Source of the DNA: Sabellastarte sp. h YS-2021
Lineage: Eukaryota > Annelida > Polychaeta > Sabellida > Sabellidae
NCBI GenBank assembly: GCA_964017235.1
Contig: OZ024928.1
Location: 154,032,881 to 154,096,880 of the forward strand
Direction of reading: 5' to 3'
Length of the DNA stretch: 64,000 nt
The notes beneath the pieces were generated by a model, which searched no databases, was not told the origin of the DNA, and worked only from the letters and a program-made list of their open reading frames with translations. The translations under genes were made by a program, and so were the position numbers. Positions 36,568 to 48,818 of the stretch are shown piece by piece (the stretch's first letter is position 1; each line of letters starts with the position of its first letter).

Positions 36568-37200
36568 GTCAATTTCAGCTGTAAAGGTAATGATATAAGT
36601 TGCAACAAAAGTGTTGTTGACTTAATTCGAATTACCGTCAATATTCACAAACAGTAAAAACAATATTTTTAAATAACTGAGAATTTTTTTAAATTTTAAA
36701 ATGAGATAAAACATATAGCATTACATTGGGCTAGCCTGAAGTGACTCAATTTTTATTGGTTTTTAGTGCTGTGTAATAATAAATTAATAAAAAGAAAACG
36801 TGCTCTTAGCCACTCAGTAACAGATCACAATACAATTGTGTTGCACCTTACACAATATTTTACTATCAATGTATTGTGTTTTAAAAGCCTTTATTAATGT
36901 GAACTTTCTCATCAGAATCTGGTGAATTTGGCAAAGACCCTCCCTGAGGTACTTTTTTGAAAGTGCAAATGCACCGGTGCAACTGCACCTTTTGCCATTT
37001 TTGGTGGGTAAAGAGTTGTCAAGGTGTTAAGATCTCAAAAATGTTTTTTTTGTAATAATAAATTACATAGAAACATGAAATATAGCAGACATACAGAAGA
37101 AAGAAGCGATAAAATCCTACAAATGATGACATATTCTGAAATTATTTTGTTAATATATTGACATTTTTAGTTTTGTAAAAAATATATTGCTAGTATTAAC

Positions 37201-37316
37201 CAGGGGCCGTATTCACGAAAGGTCTTAGCCAAGTCTTAGGCTTAAGTTGGCTGTATTTTTACACAAAAGTTAAGCCAAAAACTTGGCTAAGACCTTTCGT
37301 GAATACGGCCCCTGGG
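37201..37316. mobile_element. Palindromic MITE, copy 2
   Basis: Second copy of the hairpin element at 36456 (GGGGCCGTATTCACGAAAGG ... CGTGAATACGGCCCC), about 640 bp away and in good condition. It directly abuts the larger MITE that begins at 37316. Confidence 0.85.
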
Positions 37317-37630
37317 ACCGATTTCACTAAAGGACTTAAACTAAGTCCCTTTATTGGCTAAGTCTTAGACTTAAATATAAGACTTTGGTCTTAGCTAGGT
37401 CTGGGAGTTAAATGGATTTCACAAAGGGTGACTTAGCTAAGTCCAAGCTTATCAAATAACCACAGGGGTTTTCTGTGTTATATGACCTTTTATATCATTC
37501 ATTTGATGATAGGATAAGTGCTGTCTTGAAATAGAAAATCTTGTTACATCATATAAAATTCCCAAAGACTACTTCAGTAAGGTGTTTTGTATAATTATAC
37601 TTTATTTACAGCCATTTGAAATTTTGAAGT
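37316..37630. mobile_element. TAAGTC-rich MITE, left part (split by a LINE)
   Basis: Begins GGACCGATTTCACTAAAGGA and continues with repeated and inverted TAAGTC blocks. It lines up along its length with the uninterrupted copy at 40174-40742. The match breaks at ATTTTGAAGT (37621-37630), where the LINE tail begins, and resumes at 39228. Confidence 0.85.
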
Positions 37631-39227
37631 AAGTAAGTAAGTAAGAAACACTTATATAGCGCCGAATTTGATGTAAACATCCTCTAAAGCGCTGATGTGC
37701 AAAAAGGGATAGTCCAGTTCCAGAAAGATGTCCGTTTCCATATTAGTGTCCGGTAGGGGAGATAGGCTATGGTGGAGGATAAGCCAATCTAAAAAGGTAT
37801 GTTTTCAACTGTTTCCTGAAACCAGAAATGCTTTCTATGGTTCTGATGGCTTGAGGAAGCTTGTTCCACTCTGTGGGAGCCCCTGCTATGAAACTGCGTA
37901 GCCCTGAGCGTTTATTTGGTTTAGATGAGGAAATTGATAGGCGATTGCCCCGTGTGAGATCACTCCGCCTAATTAGAGCGGAGAGATATGGAGGTTGACT
38001 CAAATGTATTGCTTTATAAATGAGGAGATTATATTTGAACAGTATACGGTAATGAATGGGGAGCCAGTGTAGTTTGTGCAGGAAGGGTGTAACATGACAG
38101 TATTTATTTAGCTTGCACACCGTCCGACATAAGGCATTTTGAACTCTCTGTAGTCTGCTAGTATATGCCTTTTTTGTGTTGTAAAGCAGCGAGTTACAGT
38201 AATCCAGACGACTGCTTACCAAGGCATTTGCCACCTTTACAGCTGTTTCATGATTTAAGTACCTGCGGACCCTTCGTAGTTCCCGGAGATGGTAGTAACT
38301 TATGCGACATAGATTAGCCACATGTCTTTGCATTGAATTTTCAGCATCCAGGATGACACCAAGGTTTTTTACCGATTCAGCTGGTTCCATGGTGTTGCCA
38401 AGCAAACTCACTGGGAAAGATGACTTCAGGGAACTTCTAATTTGATCATCACCAATCACTTAATTTAAGCTTATTATTTCCCATCCAAGCCTGGACCGCC
38501 TCAAGGCAATTTGTTAATTCAGTGATACTGGAATCGAAGTTCCTAGAGTCGAGTTCCAAGTCGAGTGTCATCTGCATATAAGTGGTGGGTGACATTGAAT
38601 TTAGATATGACTGAACTGAGAGGGGTTGTGTATAGGGTAAAAAGGAGTGGCCCTAGAACTGAGCCCTGGGGAACCCCGCAAGGGAGTTGAAAAGCATCTG
38701 AAAGATGTCCATCTATTTTGATGCGCTGCTTGCATGAGTTGAGGTATGACTGGACCCACTTAAGCACTACCCCATCAATGCCATACCAGTGCTGAAGGCA
38801 GTTGAATAGGATTGAGTGGTCTATTGTATCGAAAGCTGCAGATAAGTCCAAAAGGACTAATCCAACAGCTGCACCCTTGTCCATTGATGTGGCAATGTCA
38901 TTTTGTATTTTGAGCAACGCCGTTTCAGTTGAGTGAAAAGCTCTATATGCAGACTGGTTTTCGTTAGATATACCCTCGTGAGCAATATGCTCATTTATCT
39001 GCTTAGCCACAGCTTTCTCTATGAGTTTGGAGATGTAGCTGAGGTTGGACACTGGTCGATAATTCTTGAGAATATTCTTGCCAAGACCAGCTTTTTTCAA
39101 CAAGGGTGTAACATGTGCAGTCTTAAAGCAGGATGGGAAACTGCCCTCCTGTAGAGAGTAGTTCACAATATTTGTAATAGGAGTCAGGAGCACACTGATA
39201 CATTCAAGGACCAATGATGTTGGGATG
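37631..39227 (-). pseudogene. 5'-truncated LINE (CR1/L2-like) reverse transcriptase
   Basis: A 1.6-kb non-LTR retrotransposon copy. The upstream open frame (38543-39214) has reverse transcriptase motifs in order: N-Y-R-P-V-S-N-L-S, Q-S-A-Y-R, L-D-L-S-A-A-F-D-T-I-D-H, G-V-P-Q-G-S-V-L-G-P-L and the catalytic Y-A-D-D. The downstream frame (37767-38459) is the C-terminal part (L-D-Y-C-N-S-L-L, L-H-W-L-P-I, G-N-R-L-S-I-S, W-N-K-L-P). The two frames are separated by a frame break around 38460-38545. The 5' half (endonuclease and start of RT) is missing, as usual for target-primed insertion that stops early. The 3' end carries the GCGCTTTAGAGG...GGCGCTATATAAG region and a (TTAC)n tail. TTGAAGT on both sides (37624-37630 and 39228-39234) is the target duplication. 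Clade assignment is from motif style only. Confidence 0.85.
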
Positions 39228-39467
39228 TTGAAGTGGAGAAAATTTTATGGCGGCCATATTTAAGTTCTCTTTACAAAACTTAAGCCCACTACCTCCCAGA
39301 TTTAAGTTAAGTCCATTGACTTAGCAATTTCATGGACTTAGCTGCTTTGTGAAATCTGTTAGGTCTAAGACCACAGACTTAACATTCTGTTGACAAAATT
39401 TAAGACCAAAGTCTTAAATTTAAGTCTAAATCTGGACTTAAGTTCCTTTGTGAAATCAGCCCCAGAA
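39228..39467. mobile_element. TAAGTC-rich MITE, right part (split by a LINE)
   Basis: Resumes the MITE begun at 37316 at TTGAAGTGGAGAAAATTTTA. It runs through inverted TAAGTC blocks and ends TTTGTGAAATCAGCCCC, the inverted counterpart of the left end. Confidence 0.85.
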
Positions 39468-40173
39468 CCCGGTTCATTCCACATTCCAGTCTAAACATTT
39501 TTAATGTCAGATTTAAGGATATTTTTTTGTGGCAAAAATATTAACATAAGCTATATGTTCTTAAAATAGAAGTATTGTTTGTTACACACATGATTTTGTT
39601 GGACAAGAAAATGCACTAAACCTTTCAAATGTGACATAGAAAAGAGACTGTTACCCTTTTCAATAGTCTGGAATTAGGTGTAACAATCTTTTAAATAATG
39701 TAAACAGAATTTGTTTCTTTCAATTGCAATCCCCCAAATAAATGCATAAAACATTCATGAAGTAGATCTTTTTTGGTAGAAAATACTTTTCCCATTTCAA
39801 TATTATTACTATTATAATAGCATTATATGTTTACAAAAATGAAAATATCAATATATCAATAAAAATAATATTTTTTGAATATATCATATCACTGCAGTTA
39901 GGCTTTTCATTAGTATTACTAACTTTTAAAGCAATTAATTTTGAACTACATCAAGTTCTACGGAACATTAGAATGCAAGGGTGCAATGCAATAGAATGCA
40001 ATAACATAAGTCCATGGATAGAAAGAGGGGGGACACCATAATGTCTTTGTGCAAGTACATGTATTTACTTTTCATGAGTGATGTGAAAAATTCATATTAA
40101 ATGTTTCAATTGTTGAATTTAACAGAAATCTAGACAAGCAAACTTAAAATAATTTGCAATCAGGGGCCGATTT
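39468..40173. other. AT-rich spacer
   Basis: No gene or recognisable repeat. It lies between two copies of the same MITE family. The end (40160-40185) contains a short duplication of CAATCAGGGGCCGATTTC at the edge of the next element. Confidence 0.4.
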
Positions 40174-40742
40174 CGCAATCAGGGGCCGATTTCACTAAAG
40201 GACTTAAACTAAGTCCCTTTATTGGCTAAGTCAGGGACTTAAATCTAAGACTTTGGTCTTAACTACTTCTGGGACTTAAAATTGATTTCACAAAGGTGAC
40301 TTAGCTAAGTCCAAGCTTATCAAATAACCACAGGTGGTTTTCTGTGTCATATGACCTTTTATATCCTTCATTTGATGCATTTTATCGGAGGATAAGTGCT
40401 GTTTTAAAATAGAAAACCTTGTTATATCATATAAACTTTCCAAAGACTACTTCAGTAAGGTGTTCTGTATAATTATACTTTGTTTACAGCTATTTCAAAT
40501 TTTGAAGTGGAGAAAAGGTTATGGCGGCCATATTTAAGTCCTCTTTACAAAATTTAAGCCCACTACCTCCCAGACTTAAAGGTAAGTCCACTGACTTAGC
40601 CAATCCATGGACTTAGCCCCTTTGTGAAATCCACTAAGTCTAGGCCCGCTGACTTAGCACATTTTTGCCAGAATTTAAGGCCAAAGTCTTAAACTTAAGC
40701 CCCAAATCAGGCTTAAGTCCCTTAGTGAAATCGGCCCCTGGC
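40174..40742. mobile_element. TAAGTC-rich MITE, uninterrupted copy
   Basis: About 560 bp with terminal inverted repeats (GGGGCCGATTTCACTAAAGG at the left, its complement at the right). Arms are rich in direct and inverted TAAGTC blocks, and a middle part contains ATGGCGGCCAT. It serves as the reference for the interrupted copy at 37316-39467. No transposase frame; non-autonomous. Confidence 0.85.
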
Positions 40743-43378
40743 TTTCTATTCATTTTCGAACCTCAAGATTCAGGTATGCAGAATTGTACTGTTTTTGTGG
40801 AAATTCTAAAATATCAACCCACTTCTTAAATCGAAACACTTCATGCTAACCTATGTAATAGTTTAGTTGTTGACAAATATGTATTATTTATGGATAATTA
40901 TATTGAAGAAATACTTGATTCTGGCAATGCTGAAAAAATTCTTGTTCTAAGAAATTTTTCTAATTCTCGGAATTTGAAAAAAAAAATCTTAAAACAAGAG
41001 TATTCTATGAATAAAGATGTCAGTGAATATGTGCCTTGATATGTTACCTCTTGTTTTGGCATTGCTTCTGAGGTCAGTAACACCAGATGATAACAAGAGC
41101 AGTGAAAAAAAAACCCTGTATATTATACAAGTTTGATTTAATTTTGCTGTGGTGCAAATCACGTACCACACATTCTACAACTTAAGTAATATCGTAGGAG
41201 CTGAGCTATTACTTTTTATTTATTTGTATTTTTATTATCATGGTGACAAGTATCATTCAAAAATGACCAACAAACTAGCTTAACTTACTCACTTCCATAA
41301 GGCATTTGATCCAAGAAACTTACCCTTAAGCAAGTTTAAGTCCATGGTAGTTGAAGTGTCATGTACCAAGAAGCAATTCTCCACTTTTCCCCTAAAGACA
41401 TTGGTGGGGGTTCGAACCTATGCACTAAGGGCATTATGGTGTACATACATGCAAAACAATCTTTCACTGGCTCTTGAGAAGAAAATTATTATAGCACTGT
41501 GCCTTTGAAATAAACTTTCAAGTTTTTAAAAATACACCTGAATGTTTTCAGCAGCCATCATATATATTTTCTCCTTATAAAAAATATTGAAATGATTTCA
41601 CAAGAAATATAACACTAATTATGATATCAAGTCATGATAACACATCAGTAATTGTCAGGGTACATCAAAACAGATCAATGTTTTTTCTGTCAATGTACGC
41701 CCACAGAACAAAACACATTGCACAATTCTTATTTTACAAGACTCATTGAAGAACTTCACTTGGCAGGCTATTTACTGCAAGTAACTTTATCATTTCGAAA
41801 CTCTATCAAAATCTAGCCTACAGCAAGAAACCTAGAAAGTAGATTTAACCCAATAAAACAAAAACGTGTGCTGTCAGCTAATTTACATAAAGCGGAAAAA
41901 CAGAACCAATTAACTGAGTAACTTTTCAAGTATATTTTTCATTGAATCAAAGGTTGCTTCTCAAGAACATAAAAAATTAACTGAACATAAAAATACATAA
42001 TTCATTGTAAATGGATGGTAATAAATTCACTCCGTTAAAAGTGCAAATAGCTTTTGTGTTGAAGTTCCAAAAAAGATAATGAAATAAGAGCAACAAAATC
42101 ATTCATATTTTTTTATATCTTTTTATTGATTATTTCAAAAATTAATACAAAATGTAGAGCAATTATAGTTACAGTGCATTTGTTGCGTTCAATTATTACA
42201 TTAAAAAAATTATATGTCTTTTTAAAATGGAAATTTTTCCAACAGTATTTTCATTTACAATTGTGTCAATATTTAGAAAGGAACCTGCCTTTGGAGTAGG
42301 AAGTTCTTGGAAAGGTAAGCTGTGCCTCGCTAGTTGCAATAAGCCATAAAATAGCTAAAATGTTTGCCTCAGAAGCCTGTGTTATCATATAGAAACATAG
42401 AGTACTTTATTTCTTCAATAAATATACAAATAGTCTGAAGAAATAATAGAAGCAGACAAATTCAGTACAATTTAGATGTTTATGAGCCCATGTAGTTTAT
42501 ATACCTTTAGGCTACACTCTGAGAAGTGCAACTTTCTAAGGTTTTTTCCATCCATTTTTCTTTTATTTATTTTTTTAAACACACTGTGTTTAATTCTTGA
42601 AGTAGTAAAAGTTTCCCTAAAAAATTACAGTTATCCTTGCTTGACTAAGTGGAGTTACCTTAAATAGAATGCTTCTCAATTTGATGCCTCGGAATATTTC
42701 ATTTAAAATTTACTCAAGTATTTCAATTATGCAGCCATTATATGGACAGAAGGAAAATTCCTGATGTACACTAGACTTTTTAGCTTGGGGTTTTCAATTT
42801 CACTGCACATACAAAAATGTTATATTTTGATAGGATAGGAAGAAAATGATTGTTATTCCTTAAATGACCTAGCAGGATTTCAAGTGGTTCTTGACTCAAA
42901 TGTTTATTTAGTACAAGTTCCACCCAGTTATTTAGATCTCTTCATAGTTGTCTCACAATTTCACATCATGAGTAGAGGGCTATAGTTTCGGTGTCTGATT
43001 TGCATTTCCTGTACACATTATCTTTAGACCTGCCAACCTGGTGTAACAGTTTATTTGTTCCCAATCTCCGGTATATTAATTTGTACTGAAACTAAATTAG
43101 TTTATTGCCCAGTATGGTATTAAAACATAAATGGAATATTCTCTTCAAAGTTACATTATCTATTGCTATATTCAGTTCATTTTACATTGTTTTTTATACT
43201 TATTATCACAATTCCTATTGTTTAAAATATTATATATGTTTTACAGCCCTTTTTCTGCCTTAAAAAGTGAAAAAGTTGTTGGGAATTCATGGTCTTTTAG
43301 GCCATTCACTTTGGTGGTCTGTTTCACCCATGAATTTCTTTCTAGCATGCAAAATAGTCAAGAAAAGTTCTTATTTTG
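40743..43378. other. AT-rich stretch without recognised genes
   Basis: No exons, RNA genes or intact repeats supported. One box B-like GGTTCGAACCT lies at 41409-41419, but no matching box A was accepted. The right edge (43345-43382) has an inverted repeat at the DIRS-C breakpoint. Confidence 0.4.
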
Positions 43379-44612
43379 CATGTTGGGCCACCCTGGAGCA
43401 ATCAGAATGATTCTCCTGCATGGGTAGTCCTGCAGCTTTTGCACCACTTTGCCCAAGATGGCTACTAGGGGGAAGGCATATGGGTCCAGATCCTCCCATG
43501 AAAGGCTGAGTGCATCGACTGCCCAGGCCAGGGGTTCTGGAACTGGTGACATAAACTGGGCTAGTTAATTGTTAAACCTCGTAGCAAAAAGGTCTATCTG
43601 AGATTGATGTCACCTGTCGCATATCAACTGGAAGACCTCTGGAAGGAGAGACCACTCTGTCTGGATGGTCTGGCCTAGCCTGGATAGCTTGTCTGCTACC
43701 ACATTCAGCCAGTCTAGAATGTGTCAGGCTTTCAAAGTAACCTGTTTTCTGGAAGAGCAGGTCAGGATCCTCCACAGAAGGGCACACAGTGAGCCCAACC
43801 TTCATTATTTATGTAAACGTTGTCTATGACTATGAGAACTGCCTGCTTCAAGCAGAGGTCTTGGAACCAGATAGTTCCAGAGAGTTCATGTACAACTTTC
43901 TGGAAGGGATCAGGTTCCCCTTGCAGTATGTTCCCCTAAGGGAGCGCCCACCCTCCTTTTGATGAGTCTGTGAAAATTTGTAGAGCATGACTGAGAGGAT
44001 GTAGTGATTGGCCTTGAAAGACGTTATCTTCCTGAAGCCACCATTTCAGATACCTCCTTTGCTACCACAGTGAACTCCATGGGAGCTGTGGCCAGACCAA
44101 ATGGTAGTGCTCTGAATTCATAGGACTGACCCTGGAAGTGAAAATGCATGTACTTCCTGGACTGGTTTTGAATTGGTATTCAGAAGTAGGCATCCTTGAA
44201 ATCTATGGACGTGACCCACTCCCCTGTCTGGAGGGACGTCCTTATTGTCTCTGGAGTCTCCGTTTTGAATGACTCTGTCTTTGCCAAACCCTAGAGATGT
44301 TTGAGTTGTAACCGGTTCTGCTATATTCTTTTGCATAAGTGCATGCAATGCCTCCATCAGGTAGTTGTTCCCGAGGGGATTTACATAGCAGCTTATGATG
44401 GTCGAATCCAGAAAGGGAGAGTGTAGCCTTCTTTGAACATTTTTATGACCTTTGAACCAATCCCTAGGGTTTCTCAAGTTTCCCAAGACTGGTGCAGTCT
44501 TGCCCCAACATATAGATCTTGAACAACTGAGACATTTGTGATATTCTAGATAAAACTCAATTGATCTACACAGGAAACATCTTTCACATATTTTAATGGA
44601 TTTTGTATGCAT
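43379..44612 (-). pseudogene. DIRS-C pol remnant (Cys-rich region, RT start, RNase H, MT-like)
   Basis: The frame 44118-44612 opens with a cysteine-rich region (C-E-R-C-F-L-C) seen in all three copies here. It runs over the RT start in the alternative frame; the RT frame itself yields L-P-F-G-L and M-E-F-T-V-V-A-K-E near 44050-44100. An internal deletion then joins RT directly to the RNase H region (43800-44030: I-F-T-D-S-S-K-E-G-W). The methyltransferase-like end reads Y-A-F-P-L-V-A-I-L-G-K-V-V and A-P-G-W-P-N-M (43385-43500). Several stops and frameshifts; non-functional. Confidence 0.8.
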
Positions 44613-44653
44613 TTAAAGTCTGACATGATGTTACAGTCTGTTTGATCTGACAA

Positions 44654-46510
44654 TTATTTAGTCTCTGTGCTCCTTGTCAGTCGCCCAGTAACCACTGGAG
44701 CATTTACACAATTGCCATGTATATGACGACTGGCCCTTGGCAGGTCGGAATGAGTAGTTGCTTTATTTTCCCTTCTTCTTGTAGCCATGGGAGCCAATAG
44801 TTTTCCATGCTGGCTTTTCGGACTTAGAATCATTGGACTTCTGTCGCCGGTCATAAGGGTGATAATGTCTCTTCTTATGGCTACAAGGGCTAGAGTGTCC
44901 TTTATTTTCATATTGTGCAATGTCTTCCTCTGCCTTCTTAAAGATATTGTCCGGAAACAGGGTGAGGTGAGGAGCCTGTCAGAGAGCAGAGTATCCTGTT
45001 TTATACCAGACTACACGTGAGCCAGGTATGAGTCCTTTCTGGCTATGGTCACATTGGCCATGTTGATGAAAAAAAACTCCATAGTTTTGGCCACACCCTG
45101 ACTGATACTGGAGTTAAAGTTCAGTAGATATTGCAGTTCATCAGTTCACTCATCCTGCCGACTGACTTCCCTTTACTCTGTGCAGTCTGTACAACTTTCA
45201 ACTGGTCTTGCATATTCTGCTGCACTTTGCTCAGACACCTACTGAATCCTGCTGCTTTATTACAGATATATGTAGATTCAGGAGCAGTCTTCTCCCATTT
45301 CATGAGTGTCCTGGGATATGGTACAAGATGCAGGTGGAACAGTGCCAAGTCCAGAGCTCCTGGCTATCCGACTGTAGCTGCTGTTTAACTTTGCAGACTC
45401 GTGCTGCCAATAGGAAACTGAACCAGTACCCTTCTCCTTACCGGGGTGTAACCTGTACAACTTGTTTTTGGACTTGGCAACCCTGACAAACTGGACCACT
45501 AGCTTCTGAGCTTCTTGATGGATATCCTTCCACAAGGGTAACATAACTATTTTCTTACAGAGCCAGTCGTCTGTCGGTAAGTTCAGAGATATCTTTCCCA
45601 CTGGTTGCTGTTTACGCCCTGCAAAGGGGTTGTTGTCAGCATCAGAAGTGGTAGTGTCGACACCAGGGACATGCTTTCAACCCATAAAAGAACTGATACT
45701 ATGCATTGTCTCTTGGTAGGTCTGCTCTTCAGAAAGAACCTGCTCAGGTGTGGCTTGATCCTGCTCCACATCTGACACTTCTCCATCTTCTGCCGGGCTA
45801 GTAGTGTAGGGTTGGTCAGTCGGTTCAGAATCAGAGTCGGTATCCATCTCTGAGTTGGTGAGCTGCCTGGTTGCTTCTTTACCAAATGTACTGGACACCT
45901 GTCACTGCAGAGCAGGGACCTGGTGGGTGCTAGACAGGTTCATAGACTGGCATCCGTCAGCAGGCTGAGGTCGGTCTCCACTTTGAGGTTGGCCGGGAGA
46001 CTGAGATGAGTCATTTGGCAAGGGTCAGTCGGCAGGCTAAGAAGGGCTCAGCTGACTTTACTGCACTGGCTGGTGGAGTCTTCACCGGCATCTTAACAGT
46101 CTTAAAGGTCAGTTGTTTGTTAGGCTTCTCCAAGGAGTAGAAGGTCAACAAAGCTTCTAATCTGCTGAAGCGTTCCAACCATTTCTAGTCAAGGGCCTCC
46201 AGTTTGCTGTCGGTTGATGACTTGGTAGGCTTGGAAGAGGTAACTTACTTTTTCTCGCCCTTTTCCTTGACCACAGGTTTTTAGGAGTCTCCTTAGTCTT
46301 CTACCCACTGGCACTAAGATTATTTAGTTATCACCTTTCTTTCCTCCTTTATTAAGAAGGGGTAACTAGTTGTAATCGTTGCTCACTGGTGAGAACATAG
46401 CAGTGTGGATAATCTTCTTTAAGAATACAGAGGTCACTGCCTTTGAACTTGTCACGACACCTCGCGCAGTGAGAGTGTTTATCAAATGCTGCCATTAAAT
46501 GGCTGCACGC
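44654..46510 (-). pseudogene. DIRS-C gag remnant
   Basis: Pieces in different frames correspond to DIRS-A gag: an N-terminal Cys/His motif (H-C-A-R-C-R-D-K, about 46440-46500), an acidic stretch with L-S-E-E-Q-T-Y-Q-E-T-M (45700-45760), P-T-D-D-W-L-C-K-K-I (45550-45590) and the W-E-K-T-A-P-E block (about 45300). Stops and frame changes throughout. Gag proteins of DIRS elements are expected to package element RNA. Confidence 0.7.
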
Positions 46511-46649
46511 CCCTCGTTTTTGTCAAGGACATGACATGTTGGTAGATAATACTCACAAGATATAGTAGAAGTTAAAATAAATTGCAAATTCACAATGAAT
46601 TCACAAATTCTTCAACTTCTGAGAACTTTTAAAAATTCGTCTGCACAGT

Positions 46650-46835
46650 ACACGTGCCAAACGAACAAGATGCTATGACGTCATGCTGTCTACACAAGAA
46701 CTACCATGATGCCACAGTAGTGCACCGGTCTTGCCTGTGGAAACACAGGACGGCTTTTCTGTTGTTTGGTGGGCTGGTCTGTGCCGACTGGATTAGCAAT
46801 TGTCCACTGGGTAGGATGTATTAATGCAATAAAAT
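46650..46835 (-). repeat. DIRS-C 5' end repeat
   Basis: Shares GCCAAACGAACAAGATGCTATGACGTCA-type sequence (in blocks) and the terminal CAATTGTCCACTGGGTAGGA, ATTAATGCAATAAAAT with the right ends of DIRS-A (60640-60826) and DIRS-B (62205-62411). It marks the outer edge at 46835. Confidence 0.8.
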
Positions 46836-48800
46836 TCGCAAATCAATAGTATCAGGTAATTAGTATTAACACAATAAAAGTTAAAACCCAAAAATATTCA
46901 GTAAATACAGAAACAAAAGGTGTTTTTGATCATGTGACTGTCAAAAAAGTACTCATGCCTATGGATGACAATTGGCAAAATTATTTCAATAGGCCTTATA
47001 CTAAGGAAGATAATCAACTTGGAAAATACTATGGCATAGGCTGCATAAAAACGTGGGGGTGAGGGGGGGGGGGGCACCTGTAAGTGTCCCTTTTTCAATG
47101 GATGCTTAATTAACCGACCAGACAGGTATTGTGGGGATATATTCTGTATCGTTATTTTTAATTTTTATTAATTTATTAAAGTAACCAGGCTCCAATACTT
47201 AAGTTACAAGATATGTAATACCCAGCTGCTGTTTCGGTATAAATCAAATGCGGGTCTAATTGCCTCCCTTTGTGCCTATAAGGGTCATTTTGGGACGTAC
47301 CATTTGTACTTCCCACGTAACATATATAATGGAAAAATGTTATGCTGGTGTGACTTATTGGTTAGATACTCGTTACAACGTAAACATAAGCAGACTCAAC
47401 ATGATATGATGCACCTTGATGTTTGAATAGAAAGCTCTTTTGTAAGGAACAAACCTATTTTCCACATAAAAATCTGCCCCACAAGAGGGCATGGCAATGC
47501 AATTAGCTATTATAACACACAGCTTCTTCAAGCTGTTGGTTTGTCACATCATGAGGAACTAATCTTTCTCAAATATCCAGGTGTTGTCATAAAACTTTTA
47601 ATTTGTTCCAATTTGCCAAAAATCTCTAATATCTTTCCAATTTTAGAAAATAAAACCAAATCAGTTTCAAAAAACATGTAACAAATTCTGTACAGCCATT
47701 TTTTATATGATTTGCAAACTCGCCCTGGATATCTTAGGCTAAATAAGAATAGCTTATAAATTTCCCGACAGACAATTACTAAAAAATAATTAAGTCTGGA
47801 AAGTTTAAGGTTTTAATTTTCATCATGACCAAATCTAATTTTTTTTAAATCAAGAAAGATTCATCTGTCGGGTTACAAAATGACGTGAAATAAGTTGAAA
47901 GATTAAGCAGTCTTCACAAAACTGTAGTTTCAAGTATAATAAACATTAACCAAGAAGACCACAGTGAAGCACTCTGAGAACCTTCAACCTCTTTTTGACT
48001 ACATAACTGTGAAAGCCTGTTTTTAATTTGATGGTCAGGGGCCAGTCACTAACATTCTTGTTGAAATTTTCTAAGAAAACAACTGGGTTTTTTTTTCAGA
48101 AAAATCTGAAACAAAGAAAACTTTCTTAGAAAAAGAATTTTTAAATTCATGTGGATTTTTAGACTTTTAGTTAAAAATAATAAATTAGATGCAATATCTA
48201 CATGGTAGCATTGGTATTTTAGTTGTTGGTAGCATTGGTATTTTAGTTGTTGGGCATAAAGGTATTATTGTAGATAAATACAAATTTTATAAACATTTAT
48301 ACAATTCTTATTCTGAGAATAATTAGTGAATCTGGACCCTGGTAGATTTGACCTTTGGAAAGCAGCTACTGTGGTGCAGTTACTAGAGTTTTTAAAGCCT
48401 CTAGCTGTTTTGTACTACGTTAAATGACAGAGATTTTTGGGTGTAATGCCACTTTTATGTCTACACTGTCAGATGTACAGATTTTACGTGGAAAACAGCA
48501 TTTCCCAAAACATGTTTTTAAAATTTATGCTGCATTTTTGTGTTAGGATTTCAATGAAATACTATTCACAACCTCTCTACTATGTGTAACTTGAAAGAGT
48601 GAACATATTCTGAATACTGACCAAACATTCGTCTCAAAGAAAAATTGTTGTAGTTTCATTCAAATTGTTAAAAACAAGATTCTACATCATATACTAGATG
48701 CACCCAAATGCCAAGTTATTGCAAATTTCAGAGAAGCTATTGCTATGGAGTAAAAAATACCAGAATAAAAGCAAAAGTTAAGGTGATAGATTAACCTTTA
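46836..48800. other. AT-rich spacer between DIRS-C and DIRS-B
   Basis: Unique-looking DNA with a G run (about 47067-47079) and a direct repeat of TGGTAGCATTGGTATTTTAG around 48205-48245. No gene or DIRS sequence recognised. In particular there is no copy of the DIRS 3' inverted repeat next to DIRS-B. Confidence 0.5.
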
Positions 48801-48818
48801 AGTTGGGAGGGCCTTGCC

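Larger units (their letters stand above)
43379..46835 (-). mobile_element. DIRS-C: truncated DIRS-like retrotransposon
   Basis: A decayed minus-strand copy of the same family as DIRS-A (54331-60826). From 5' to 3' it has an end repeat (46650-46835), gag remnants, the start of the RT, RNase H and part of the methyltransferase-like region. It stops inside the latter, at the equivalent of the A-P-G-W-P-N-M motif. The recombinase gene, internal complementary region and 3' end are absent. About 450 bp including the RT catalytic Y-L-D-D motif is deleted near 44050. It cannot be autonomous. Confidence 0.85.
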
